Assembly: GCA_003427395.1 (NCBI GenBank)
Contig: BFEA01000120.1
Span: 1,961,360 to 2,010,527, forward strand
DNA: 49,168 nt
Reading direction: 5' to 3'
From: Chara braunii
Taxonomy: Eukaryota > Streptophyta > Charophyceae > Charales > Characeae
Shown: piece by piece, positions 1 through 8,386 of the stretch
Layout of the letters: the number at the start of each line of letters is the position of its first letter
Position numbering within the stretch: position 1 is the first letter of the stretch
Notes under the pieces: model-generated
What the model was told of the DNA's origin: nothing
Database searches by the model: none
The model's input: the letters and a program-made list of their open reading frames with translations, nothing else
Program-made: the position numbers and the translations under genes

Positions 1-600
1 GCCTGAATCTGGCCCTGGCCCTAGAAGCGTGTACCTGGCCACAAAACGGACAACAGTACACCCGTTAGAAAAACAGCAGCAAATAAATAAAATAANGACC
101 ATAAAAATAATCTAAAGCTGGCGTTTTTCTGATGCAGGCCCAAGTAAAAATGCCATAGGGCCTTCAGGTTGCGGTGACGCGACCTGGGGGCCCTATTCCA
201 ACCTCGGGTCCCGTGAGGGGCCCGTGTGTAGGCTTTCAGCATGTAACACTCTCTCTCTCTCTCTCTCTGTCGGCAGATACTGAGAAGTTAGGCAGCGAGA
301 GGGTGAGGGAGAGATGGTGGACTTAAAAGAGGAAGATGTCAAGCCCGCAAAATATTTCAATTTTAACTAAAAGGCAGTTCTATATTCTAATGTGAGTATG
401 CCCTAACAGTACCAATATATATAAGTTGTTGGTTCGGAATACGAGTGTTTATTAACATTTCTTCTACTTCGTCTATACGAGAAGCAAATTGTTGTGAAAA
501 TAGAAAGAGATCTTCGCTTAGAAACCCCAATCAATGTGATGAAGCACTTTGATGAAGTCCTCTTAGACGCATGTGCCATGTGGTCCTTTTCTTTTCGCAG
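1..600 (+). other. Intronic sequence upstream of the GH116 last exon
   Basis: No earlier exon of the glucosylceramidase could be recognised here, so this stretch is read as intron. It ends in a pyrimidine-rich tract and CAG at 598-600, a good splice acceptor. It contains a CT microsatellite and an LTR-related fragment (249-338), which fits an intron colonised by transposons. Open frames in this stretch show no known domain. Confidence 0.6.
249..338 (-). repeat. Fragment related to the LTR of the Ty3 element at 7236-16156
   Basis: A CT run followed by GTCGGCAGATACTGAGAAGT and then GCGAGAGGGTGAG, a GGTGGACTTA-like block and GAGGAAGA matches, with mismatches, the LTR segment at about 7594-7674. 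Only about 90 bases are shared and no LTR ends are visible. It is probably a diverged remnant of a related LTR lying in the host-gene intron, in the same orientation as the complete element. Confidence 0.55.
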
Positions 601-772
601 GTATTGGTTCCAGACTCCAGAAGCGTGGACATTGGATGGTCGCTTCCGGTCACTGACGTACATGAGACCTCTGGCGATCTGGGCCATGCAGTTTGCGCTC
701 AACCCGCCAGAGCGGACAGCAAGAGCGATTGCAAAGCTCCGCAACGGTTTTGCAGCAGCCATTGGGGATTAA
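601..772 (+). CDS. Non-lysosomal glucosylceramidase (GH116, GBA2-like), terminal exon
   Basis: This is the C-terminal coding exon of a GH116 beta-glucosidase, a family that hydrolyses glucosylceramide at the cytosolic face of membranes. The frame reads [15 protein letters not shown], then a [11 protein letters not shown] block, matching the conserved C-terminal signature of GBA2 and its plant homologues (FQTPEA, MRPL.IWAMQ). The exon starts at 601 after a TTTTCGCAG acceptor, with one base completing the previous codon, and ends at TAA 770-772. The final residues after the MRPL block (about 25) are variable in the family. Catalytic residues lie in upstream exons outside the window, so whether the whole gene is intact cannot be judged. 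The frame extends open to 494, but that part has no family similarity and is best read as intron. Confidence 0.88.
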
Positions 773-1625
773 GATGCTGCGAAAATGCCGAAAAGCTCAT
801 GAGCAGATGCATCAGAAGATGGCTCATCGGAGGCTACACCGCCACAAAACGAATGCTCCCGGAACGATTCATCAGCATGATTAGATGAGTCTTGTTTCTC
901 TTTTCTTTTTTTTTTCTTTCGTCGTAGACCACCACTACCTTTGAGCCTCTTTTCCCCGGCGCAGATTTGTGCTTGGCACCAAGAGGTGAAAACAGACGGT
1001 GCGGCGCCAGCCAAAGAGAGGTGCGGGAGGCCGAACCTCCCAAGAAAGCGGCGGTGGACAAATTCATCGCAAAAGTTTGCCTGTGAAAGGTAGTGGTGGT
1101 TTAAGCCACCAGTACACCCAGGCCTGGAGGTGCTCCACTGTGCGCCAAGCTTTTGCCGAACCGCCAGCGGCGCGCTTTTTTTCTTTTTTTGGCTGGCGCC
1201 GCCAGCCATTGTGGTCCGGTAGGCCCGAGCCGTGGAATTTTCAGGTAGGCGACGAAACATTTTCTGCAAGGCTGGGGCAGTGTACTGGCGGCCTAAACCA
1301 CCAGTACTTCCTAAAGTTGTGCCCATTAACAAGCCACAATTTTAGGGAACGTACGGACCACTACAGAAGCGCCCAAATTCATCCGAATAGAAATGTTTCT
1401 NCTCTATTTTTTNCCNCGGANGACAGCTGGGCCAAGTACTGGTGGTTTAAGGTCGAAACGATATGCACAAAAGAATGGAAGTACATGAAAATGCAGACCT
1501 GATTTCAGATCCAGCTGGAGCTAGATGAACGGATTTCTGAATTACCTACGGTCGGTCAGGTTGAGAACCATATCCCTTTGTCCTTCTAGGATATGCCCGC
1601 CTGGGGCGAGGTTTCACTAGCAAAG
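773..1625. other. 3' flank of the GH116 gene with short palindromic repeats
   Basis: No coding similarity seen. A probable 3' UTR is followed by T-rich DNA with several GC-rich dyads around the motif TGGTGGTTTAA (positions about 925, 1094-1111, 1282-1307, 1436-1450) and a GGCTGGCGCC-type palindrome near 1190. Ns occur at 1401-1421. Open frames here translate the palindromes repeatedly as TGGLNHQY-like peptides and are not genes. Confidence 0.5.
1282..1307. repeat. Copy of a short interspersed palindrome (TGGTGGTTTAA family)
   Basis: The 26 bases run from GTACTGGCGGCC to a mirror ending AACCACCAGTAC, pairing over most of their length. Related copies or half-copies sit at about 925-940, 1094-1111, 1436-1450, 4807-4824 and 7183-7198. 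Several are followed by a GAGCCTCTTTT block (near 944, 4832 and 7210). Confidence 0.55.
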
Positions 1626-1748
1626 AGGATTGGATTAAGCGCCTGAATCTGGACGTGTTTCATGGAGAGATGCAGGATAACCGATAAATACCAATTTTCT
1701 GCACGTCTCCGCAAACACGTCCAGATTCAGGCATTCAATCCAATCCCC
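1626..1748. repeat. Foldback hairpin repeat, copy 1
   Basis: Two arms of about 48 bases are inverted copies with only a handful of mismatches. The left arm contains GCCTGAATCTGGACGTGTTT and the right arm its reverse complement, separated by a loop of about 25 bases. A second, diverged copy lies at 46296-46464. The first line of the window also begins with GCCTGAATCTGG. The size suits a foldback MITE or a long RNA hairpin. Confidence 0.7.
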
Positions 1749-2320
1749 CCCTGGACACTTCTGCGCTCGAGCCAGCCCCCAAAGAGACAGGATGAGCTGA
1801 GTCAGTGTATAGTACTGGATACCTTACCTTCTGCTGAACACTTGGCATATTAGAGACAAACCGAGATTCACCATAAAAAAAATTTGTATGATTTTTTTCA
1901 CCATCATTCAATCTCACAGACATTCCACTTGCTGTCTTATAAATAGTTTAATGAATAACCTTGAGACTTTTTTCAGCTGGCTTTTGCATCTTGCTTGTGA
2001 GAAGGAGAGGGGAGGCCCTCAGGAAGTTTCAGCTATTTGCATGTCTCATAAGCTGTTGTTGCTTGCTTTCAAGATTAGAGAATATGTGATTACAAGGCCT
2101 TCCCACAATGCATCTCCATTTTTTTTCTTTTTTTGTTTTATTAATCGTCTTTCATTAGTTTCCGTACGAATAATGCTGGAAACCGGGTCCCGCGTCCCTT
2201 ACATCACATGTACGTTTTCAACGCTTCTCTCAGTTATGGCCTAGAGATCCTGAGACAGGAGAATTGATTGGTACCCGAATGTGCGGATCTACCACTGCTC
2301 CACCTCTGTTTCTTCCATCT

Positions 2321-2353
<33 letters not shown>

Positions 2354-2558
2354 GGGGGGGGGGGGGAAGGGGGGGGGGGAGTTCAGGGCCTTGTGGTCCT
2401 GGGCCCATTCTATTATGGGAGCAGGTGTCTGGTTCGCTTTCCGCGACAAGTCACTGGCTAGTCATATGTAAATAAATTGAAAACATGCCAACGCTTCCTT
2501 TCAATAGGTCCTAGGGGGACTGCCAGATTGACTTGAGAGGAAGGACCTTAGATGATGG
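1749..2558. other. Unannotated non-coding stretch with a long T/G homopolymer
   Basis: No gene recognised. The stretch is ordinary mixed-composition DNA except for T31 directly followed by G14 (2322-2366) and a further G run. Such a junction is mutation-prone and its length in the assembly should not be trusted. Confidence 0.5.
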
Positions 2559-2745
2559 ACAAGGTGCTGGCGGACGTGCTCAGTGGCCTCGTCATCTGTC
2601 TTGTTGGGCTCTCTTTGCTTAACTGTGTCGCTGCGCCCCAGTTGACTGTGTCGTCGCTGCTCCCTGCCTCGAGACAAGGCACTGGCGGAGGTGTTCAGCG
2701 GCCTCTTCGTCCGTCTTCTTGGGCTCTCCCCGCTTAACTGTGTCC
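2559..2745. repeat. 115-bp tandem duplication
   Basis: The block beginning ACAAGGTGCTGGCGGACGTG at 2559 recurs at 2674 as ACAAGGCACTGGCGGAGGTG and both continue into TTGGGCTCTC and CTTAACTGTGTC. Divergence of roughly 15 percent by eye indicates an old duplication. Confidence 0.7.
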
Positions 2746-2780
2746 CCGACTCTGCCTGGAGGGATCTTCAAGGTATATGG

Positions 2781-2893
2781 GCTACCGTCTTCACCCGAAC
2801 AGAATCCCCTGGTCATTATTGCTGCATTGGACAGAAAATTGCCCCAAGTACTGCTGTAATGACCAGGCGTTCTATATCGGGTGAAGACGGCAG
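2781..2893. repeat. Foldback hairpin of about 113 bp, unrelated in sequence to the 1626 hairpin
   Basis: The left arm (2783-2823) contains CCGTCTTCACCCGA and CCTGGTCATTA. The right arm (2851-2893) carries their inverted copies TAATGACCAGG and TCGGGTGAAGACGG. Arms are about 42 bases with a few mismatches around a loop of about 27 bases. Confidence 0.7.
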
Positions 2894-2936
2894 TTCGTGC
2901 TGGCCTGCTCGGACTCCTGTTGACCCGGGAGGTCGT

Positions 2937-3182
2937 GACGCTCGCGCTTCTCCCTCTGGTTATCTTCCCTTTTTTCCTTGGCCGCAAACTTCGTCTACCT
3001 CGAAAATTTGTCGCCCCTGATGCTCGCTCTTCTCCCTCTGGTTATCTTCCCTTTTTTCCTTGGCCGCAAACTGCCTCTACCTCCAAAACTTGTCGCCCCT
3101 GATGCTCGCGTTTCTCCCTCTGGTTATCTTCCCTTTTTTCCTTGGCCGCAAACTTCCTCTACCGTGAAAACTTGTCGCCCCT
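2937..3182. repeat. Three tandem copies of an 82-bp unit
   Basis: Units start at 2937, 3019 and 3101, each beginning GAYGCTCGC, containing CTCCCTCTGGTTATCTTCCC and TTGGCCGCAAACT, and ending TTGTCGCCCCT. Only a few differences separate them, so the array is recent. Open frames translate the array as a repeated peptide, which is a by-product. Confidence 0.9.
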
Positions 3183-3621
3183 GCAAAAATCCGCCTGACT
3201 GAGTGGGTTGGGTCTATATCTTATGTCAAATTGTGCCAGTGGTTCCATTTGAGGTATTTATTTTTGACGTGTGCAACTTTTCCTTTTAGGATCCCTGTCG
3301 AACTTCTCATGTTTGTTAATGAAGCGGATTTTCTCCCTATCGAACTTCTCGCTCGTGTTTGTAAATTTTTCAGTTTTTGTAACTTTTTGAACGCTTGCCA
3401 GTTTTTGGATATTTTATTATTTTGCCAGTTGCGATGGATTTCTTTCTCCAGTCGGTATTACTAAGGTCTTCAGCCAACACAGGTGTGAGTGCGCTTGTGA
3501 GTGCGCGTGTGAGTGGGTTGCGTGTGGTGTGTGGGAGAGTGTTGACTTCAGAGTTTAGACACTTCTGTTACCCGATGGGGTTGGGGGAAGATGAAAAGGG
3601 AGGCACAGGTATTGGGCAAAT
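3183..3621. other. No gene seen
   Basis: T-rich sequence with a short GT-rich imperfect repeat (GTGAGTGCGC variants, 3484-3535). Nothing coding or structural could be supported. Confidence 0.5.
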
Positions 3622-3657
3622 GCTCGGTCCTTGTGTTAGCCGGGCCCCCACATCCGT

Positions 3658-3689
<32 letters not shown>

Positions 3690-3793
3690 GGCCCCTGCGC
3701 AAGGATGACACACATAAATCGAGAAATGGTCCAAATTGAATAAAAAAAATAAAAATAAAAAAAGCTCGGTCCTTGTGTTAGCCGGGCCCCCAC
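3622..3793 (+). pseudogene. U6 snRNA retropseudogene with 30-bp target-site duplication
   Basis: From about 3651 to 3738 the sequence follows U6 spliceosomal RNA from ACATCCGTTAAAATTGG through GATACAGAGAAGATTAGC and CCCCTGCGCAAGGATGACAC to AAATGGTCCAAATT. The U6 5' stem-loop is missing, and an A-rich tail (3739-3763) follows. A 30-base direct repeat starting GCTCGGTCCTTGTGTTAGCC flanks it exactly (3622-3651 and 3764-3793), the mark of LINE-mediated insertion. No upstream U6 promoter elements are carried, so it is not expected to be transcribed as U6. Confidence 0.93.
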
Positions 3794-4084
3794 CAGCGGC
3801 CCCATTCCTGCACCTTAAACGCTAGGAGGGCAAAGGGGCAAACTTGCCGTTACCTCCCCTCCACCGAGAGAGGTAACCTCCCTTCACCGAAGAGAGGTAG
3901 ACAGCTATGCTTCCAGGGGTCCCCTGTATAGACTTCAGAGTAGTGGTAGGTCGTGGAGGGAAAAAAATATATGTTCCATGACAGGGCACAGAACTCCAGT
4001 TAAAATATGTGAGGTGAGAGAACATATTTATAGCTGTCCCCCAATGAGGAGAAGACCAAAAAAAAAAAAAAAAAAATCTCGATC
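3794..4084. other. Short non-coding spacer between the U6 pseudogene and the SINE
   Basis: Contains a local duplication of GAGAGGTAACCTCCCT-like sequence (3865-3900) and an A run (4057-4076). No gene seen. Confidence 0.5.
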
Positions 4085-4609
4085 AGTACGAGTCTGTTTC
4101 TTTTTTTTTTTTTTCTTTTTTCTTTTTTTTTCTTTTTTAAAAGGCTAATTCTTTAAGCCCAACCAATTCAATTACCTGTCAAATCTGGACAGGACGGCCT
4201 TTCAGGCCTTTTTTATTGTCATTATAGTATTACGGGGAACCCCGTAGCAGCCCCATCCGTGCTCAAGCCTCCAACGAGGGAACATGTGGGAGCTGCACCC
4301 ACCAGCAGGTGCGACCCCTGCTACAGCAGGTGGCCGATACCGGCCAGCGGTCAAGCCGGTAGCATCAGGACCGAGCTTCTTCGATGGGCCAGTCACTGTG
4401 CCTCCCCTCCGGTCCCCTCCCCCTATGAACATCAGCAGTCTCTGCTCAATGCCACTCGGGGGGACCAACGGCATATCTCTAGGTGGCGGGCGCCAAGCTT
4501 GCCCAGGAAGGTNCATGAGGCCAATGGGGATTGAACCCAAGACCTCCTGAACGCCACTTGCGTGCCTTACCAACTGAGCTAGGCCGCTGGATAGTACGAG
4601 TCTGTTTCT
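4085..4609 (-). mobile_element. tRNA-derived SINE with 17-bp target-site duplication
   Basis: Read on the minus strand from 4592, the element begins with a tRNA-like head: A box TAGCTCAGTTGGTAAGG (about 4569-4585) and B box GGTTCAATCCC (about 4530-4541), the RNA polymerase III internal promoter. A body of about 390 bases follows and ends in a long A-rich tail, seen as the T-rich tract 4102-4138 on the plus strand. The direct repeat AGTACGAGTCTGTTTCT lies on both sides (4085-4101 and 4593-4609), so both ends are fixed and the element is full length, about 490 bp. The target repeats are identical, so the insertion is probably young. One N lies at 4513. Confidence 0.92.
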
Positions 4610-5917
4610 CTCTTTATGGTCCCCCTTTTTTTTTTTTTTTTTTTTAATCCATTTGGTTCTTTGGTGCACCTCCGTGTCCAGGTTGCAGTTTTTCCAAAGT
4701 GTGGCTTCGTTCTTTTTTCCCTTGTTTATTTATTTTCTTAGGTGTGCCTTTCCTGATGATGCTGAACCAGCTCTTCTCTGCAGTGGTAGGGTCACCGGGG
4801 TAATGAGCACATTAAACCACCGGTCCTTCCGAGCCTCTTTTCCGCGATGTGGACTTTCACCTTTCCTTCCAACCCTCTTTTTCGCGGCGCGGACTTTCAC
4901 TGCATGCCAATTCCGGCCGAACTGGCGTGGAGCACAATTTGCCTGGCGACACCAGCTATCTCTGTCCGGTGCGCCTGACCCACATTCATAGGCTCGTTGC
5001 TTCTAAAACTCGAACCAAAAAAAAGGAAAAGAAAACTGACGATTTGTTGTCGTTTCCTCCAGCCTATCACGGCAGGAGGGCACGCCTGACAGCACTGAGG
5101 GGACGTTTTGTCCCCGCGTCAGTGGCGGGCTTAGGACACTACCTCTGCTCTTTTGCCCGTACTTCGTTTTTCTGGGTCTGCCCTATGTGTTCTCGTTCTT
5201 TATTTCGTCAGAATCCTTTTCCACCCGCCAAGTGGCGGGCCTCATAAGTTTTTTTTTTCCTTTTAGCTCTTTTTGACTCTTTTTTTTTTTGTCTTTTTTT
5301 CAAAGCTCGCACTTTAGCTTTCATTGTCTGGCCGTGTTTGGTGTTTTCACATCTGGTGTCTGCCCATCCATTGCACCTCTTTGATTTTTTAGGCCCACCA
5401 GTCCTTTGCCCCAAAGCTCTACTGGGCCTCTGCCGAAGGGCACAGGCCCGGGTGCAGTTTACCACAATAGCAGGGACAGGCAGGGGCATGAACTGGTGGC
5501 CGGCGCATTGGAACAAAATAGCACGGGAAGGTGGGTTTGTGAGCAGTGTCAGTGAATGAGGTCGAGAATAGGGAAGGCCGCGTGATCAGGAAGAGGGAAG
5601 AGCAGAGATTTCTGGCTTTGTCTCAGCACCTATGGGCTCTGGACAGGAATGGCGCAAGTCTTCTGATTGGTTCAGCTCGCACATTGCTCGTATATCTCGA
5701 TCCGTGTTTTTTTTTTTTACGTTCATGTAACCACTGAGGAAACTGGGACTTCCCTACATGTATCCCACTGAATTGTAAACTGTGGATGTATATGACCTCA
5801 ATTATGTCCAGAGCACCAGAGCTGAGTAGAAAAAGTCCAAATGTGAGTAGGCCACTGATGGACAGGGAGGGCTACTTCTGATATCAACGGTTAAAGGCTC
5901 TGGAAGCGGGTTGGTTT
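4610..5917. other. No gene seen; T-rich DNA with GC palindromes
   Basis: Contains several poly-T tracts, a local duplication of a GCCTCTTTTCCGCGATGTGG-like block (4834-4895), and a CCCGCCAAGTGGCGGG palindrome (5224-5239). The open frames on both strands match no family I recognise and are low complexity. Confidence 0.45.
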
Positions 5918-6156
5918 AGTTTGCTGAATATTATTTCAATGGCGTCGTCTGACTGCCTTCTGAGCTCTTATCATCAGTCTTGAACAAATGGCGGCTTCGG
6001 TCCAACGCAGCCCGTGTGGCCGAATGGTACTCGTCGAGTTTGCTGAATAGTTTCCCAATGACGTCGTCTGACTTTCCTCGGAGTTTTGATCAGCAGTCCT
6101 GAATAAATGGCGGCTTTGGGTGTAACGCAGCCCATGCTGCTGAATGGTACACCCCT
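5918..6156. repeat. 119-bp tandem duplication
   Basis: The unit beginning AGTTTGCTGAATA at 5918 restarts at 6037. Both copies carry ACGTCGTCTGACT-like and AAATGGCGGCTT blocks and end in GAATGGTAC. The second copy differs at roughly one base in seven. Confidence 0.8.
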
Positions 6157-6996
6157 ACGCTCTATTTCTTTCTTTTCCTTACTTAGAAATTTTATTTTAA
6201 TATCCTCTTTTTTTTTTCTTTAAATTTGCGTTTTGATAAACCTACCAAGTTCGAATCCTGAACCAGTAATAAAATCGAAACAATGGCGGCGATGTCAGGT
6301 TTTGAGTTTGAAAAGGTTAAAAAAAAAAGTTTAAAAACACAACATGGCACTTTCATCACAGCCGCAGGTTCAAAAGGCAAAAAGAACACGAAATGGCATT
6401 TTCGTTGCAGCCCCAGTTTGAATCAGCACTTTCGTGGCGTGGAAAGTCCCAGGCCCATGCCACCCCGCGCCATCCAAGACCGTCCCAGGCCCTCTACCAG
6501 GCCCCCTACCGCTTCCCTTCCTACCCCGAAAACAATGCACCCCTGCCAGCACCCTCACCACGGCTGTACCTGAGATTGGATTGTATACGTTTACCCTGTG
6601 TAACGAATGTATGCGAGCTGTCTGTGCATTCCGATGCAGCCGCGATAATGGTGCGTTGTTCTGGGGGGAAGAAGGAAGCCTCACGGCCACAAAGTGAGAG
6701 AGAGTCTCTGCAGGCGCATCTTCCCTTCTTCCCCCAAACACAACACAACCTCACTGCGTCTGTACCGGACTGCAAGGATAGCGTGTGCGCACTCCCCCGT
6801 TTGGAATGCGTACAAGCTATCTTTGCGCTCCATTACGTCCGTGATGAGTGTTGACAGTACCTTCTGTTGGGGGAAGAAGGGAGAAGGTGAAAAAGAAGGA
6901 AACGAAGACAACAAGGAAGACGAGGAGGAGAAAATTAGCTGTGGCGGGAGAAGACCACGGTGGAATTTTTTTCACACTACCGACATTGATGGTGAG

Positions 6997-7042
<46 letters not shown>

Positions 7043-7235
7043 GGGGATCCCTTGGTCAGTGGGGTGCAATTTGTGTGGTTGAAGTTGTCAATGTTAATGT
7101 CAAACTCTGCTTGTGATTCAGCATGCTGGAGAGCAGTACTTCACAGGTGTAGGTTGTACACCAGTGTTTTTGTTTTGAGCTTGTGGTTTATAAACCACCA
7201 GCACCTCAGAGCCTCTTTTTGCCGAGGAGGATTCC
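6157..7235. other. Non-coding flank left of the Ty3 element
   Basis: Holds a TTCGAATCC box near 6249 without a matching A box, a diverged repeat of a GGGGGAAGAAGG-ending block (about 6590-6680, inverted near 6720, and 6780-6885), a GA microsatellite (6999-7039) and the perfect palindrome GTGGTTTATAAACCAC (7183-7198). No gene supported. Confidence 0.45.
6999..7039. repeat. (GA)n microsatellite
   Basis: About 20 GA units in an otherwise mixed sequence. It also generates spurious RERERE open frames. Confidence 0.95.
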
Positions 7236-8360
7236 TGTTGCATACTGTAACATGTAGACCAGAACAAGAACCGACCTTTCAATACAAAGTATAAGATAGC
7301 ACAACGGAAGACTTAGATACCAGTGATCCGAACAGTCAATGTTGCAATGCAGCCCTGAACATACATCATCATCATCGTTACATGGTGTGAAATGGGCCTG
7401 GCGCTTCACACAGGAAGACTGCGCCAGCCCATACCATACATAGATGAAGAGGAAGGGGATAGACGAAGAGGAGGCGGAAGATGGGAATGTCGTCAACACC
7501 AAGTCTTCGGCACAAGCCCAAATAGTCCCTCATCGAAATGTCTGAATCCCAAATGTCAAGTCTGGATCCAATGTCGTCAAGTCTCAAGTCACAACTCTGT
7601 CTCTCTCTGTCGTAGTCTGAGAAGTCAGGTGGCGAGAGGGTGAGAAGAGAAGGTGGACTTAGAAGAGGAAGAAGAAGAACTCTCTCTCTCTCTTTGTGTC
7701 CAGTACTAACCTGTGAAGTTGGCGTCTTGATGCAGGTACCACGAAGATGGAGCTGGAGCGATGGCGCCACAGGTAAGTACCACTGGCCTCCGCCAGTCTC
7801 TCTCTCACTCTACGATCTACCACCTACCATAGCGCCCAGCGCTGAAGACTACTTCTAAGGCTTTGGGCGCCCAGCGCCGAAGACTACAGCTAGCGCTAAT
7901 ACCTGCCTAGCGCTGAAGACTACTGCAGCGCTCCTCCTGAGTGTTGCGACCGAATTCCTGAAGACTACCTCGTGCCTACTGAACTACCTCCTGTGAAGTG
8001 CATGGGAACTTCCTATGTACTACCGGGTGTGCCTCCTGAGCCTGCCGAAGGGAGGCAGGGGCTGCAGCTGCAGCTCCTGCTCAAACTCATGAGGAACAGG
8101 CTATTTCTGGCCTGTTCCGCATCCCTGTTTACGTGCCTGAGTCTTAGGGGCAGGTCAAAACAATGAGGGCCTGAAAATGGCCCTCCGTTTCAGGCTGAAA
8201 AAGACCCAGAAATAGGTTGAAACGGGGTAGGGCATGCAGGCCCTCGTTTTTCAGCTTCCAGGCTGAAACGAACGGGGCCTGTAAGCCCTAAGTTTTAGGC
8301 TTTTAGGCTGAATGTCCGGGACGGGCCCTGCAGGGCCCGTGTGGCTACGCAGTATGCCAC
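7236..8360 (-). repeat. Left LTR (the 3' LTR of the minus-strand element)
   Basis: Begins TGTTGCATACTG and ends CAGTATGCCAC. These termini are inverted copies of each other apart from one base. The last base or two at 8360 is merged with the C run of the polypurine tract. It carries a short repeat AGCGCYGAAGACTAC (about 7838, 7872, 7907, a partial at 7954) and a perfect 20-base palindrome at 8321-8340 centred on CCCTGCAGGG. Confidence 0.95.
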
Positions 8361-8374
8361 CCCCCCCCCTCCTT
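8361..8374 (-). promoter_or_regulatory. Polypurine tract
   Basis: On the minus strand AAGGAGGGGGGGGG directly abuts the 3' LTR, where plus-strand DNA synthesis is primed in LTR retrotransposons. It lies 12 bases after the pol stop at 8387-8389. Confidence 0.85.
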
Positions 8375-8386
8375 GAAGAAGCGAGC

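Noticed and set aside
494-600. Open extension upstream of the GH116 exon starting at an ATG
   Set aside because: No similarity to GH116 and a good splice acceptor at 598-600; it is intron that happens to be open.
6248-6258. TTCGAATCC box suggesting a tRNA gene
   Set aside because: No A box or cloverleaf upstream on either strand.
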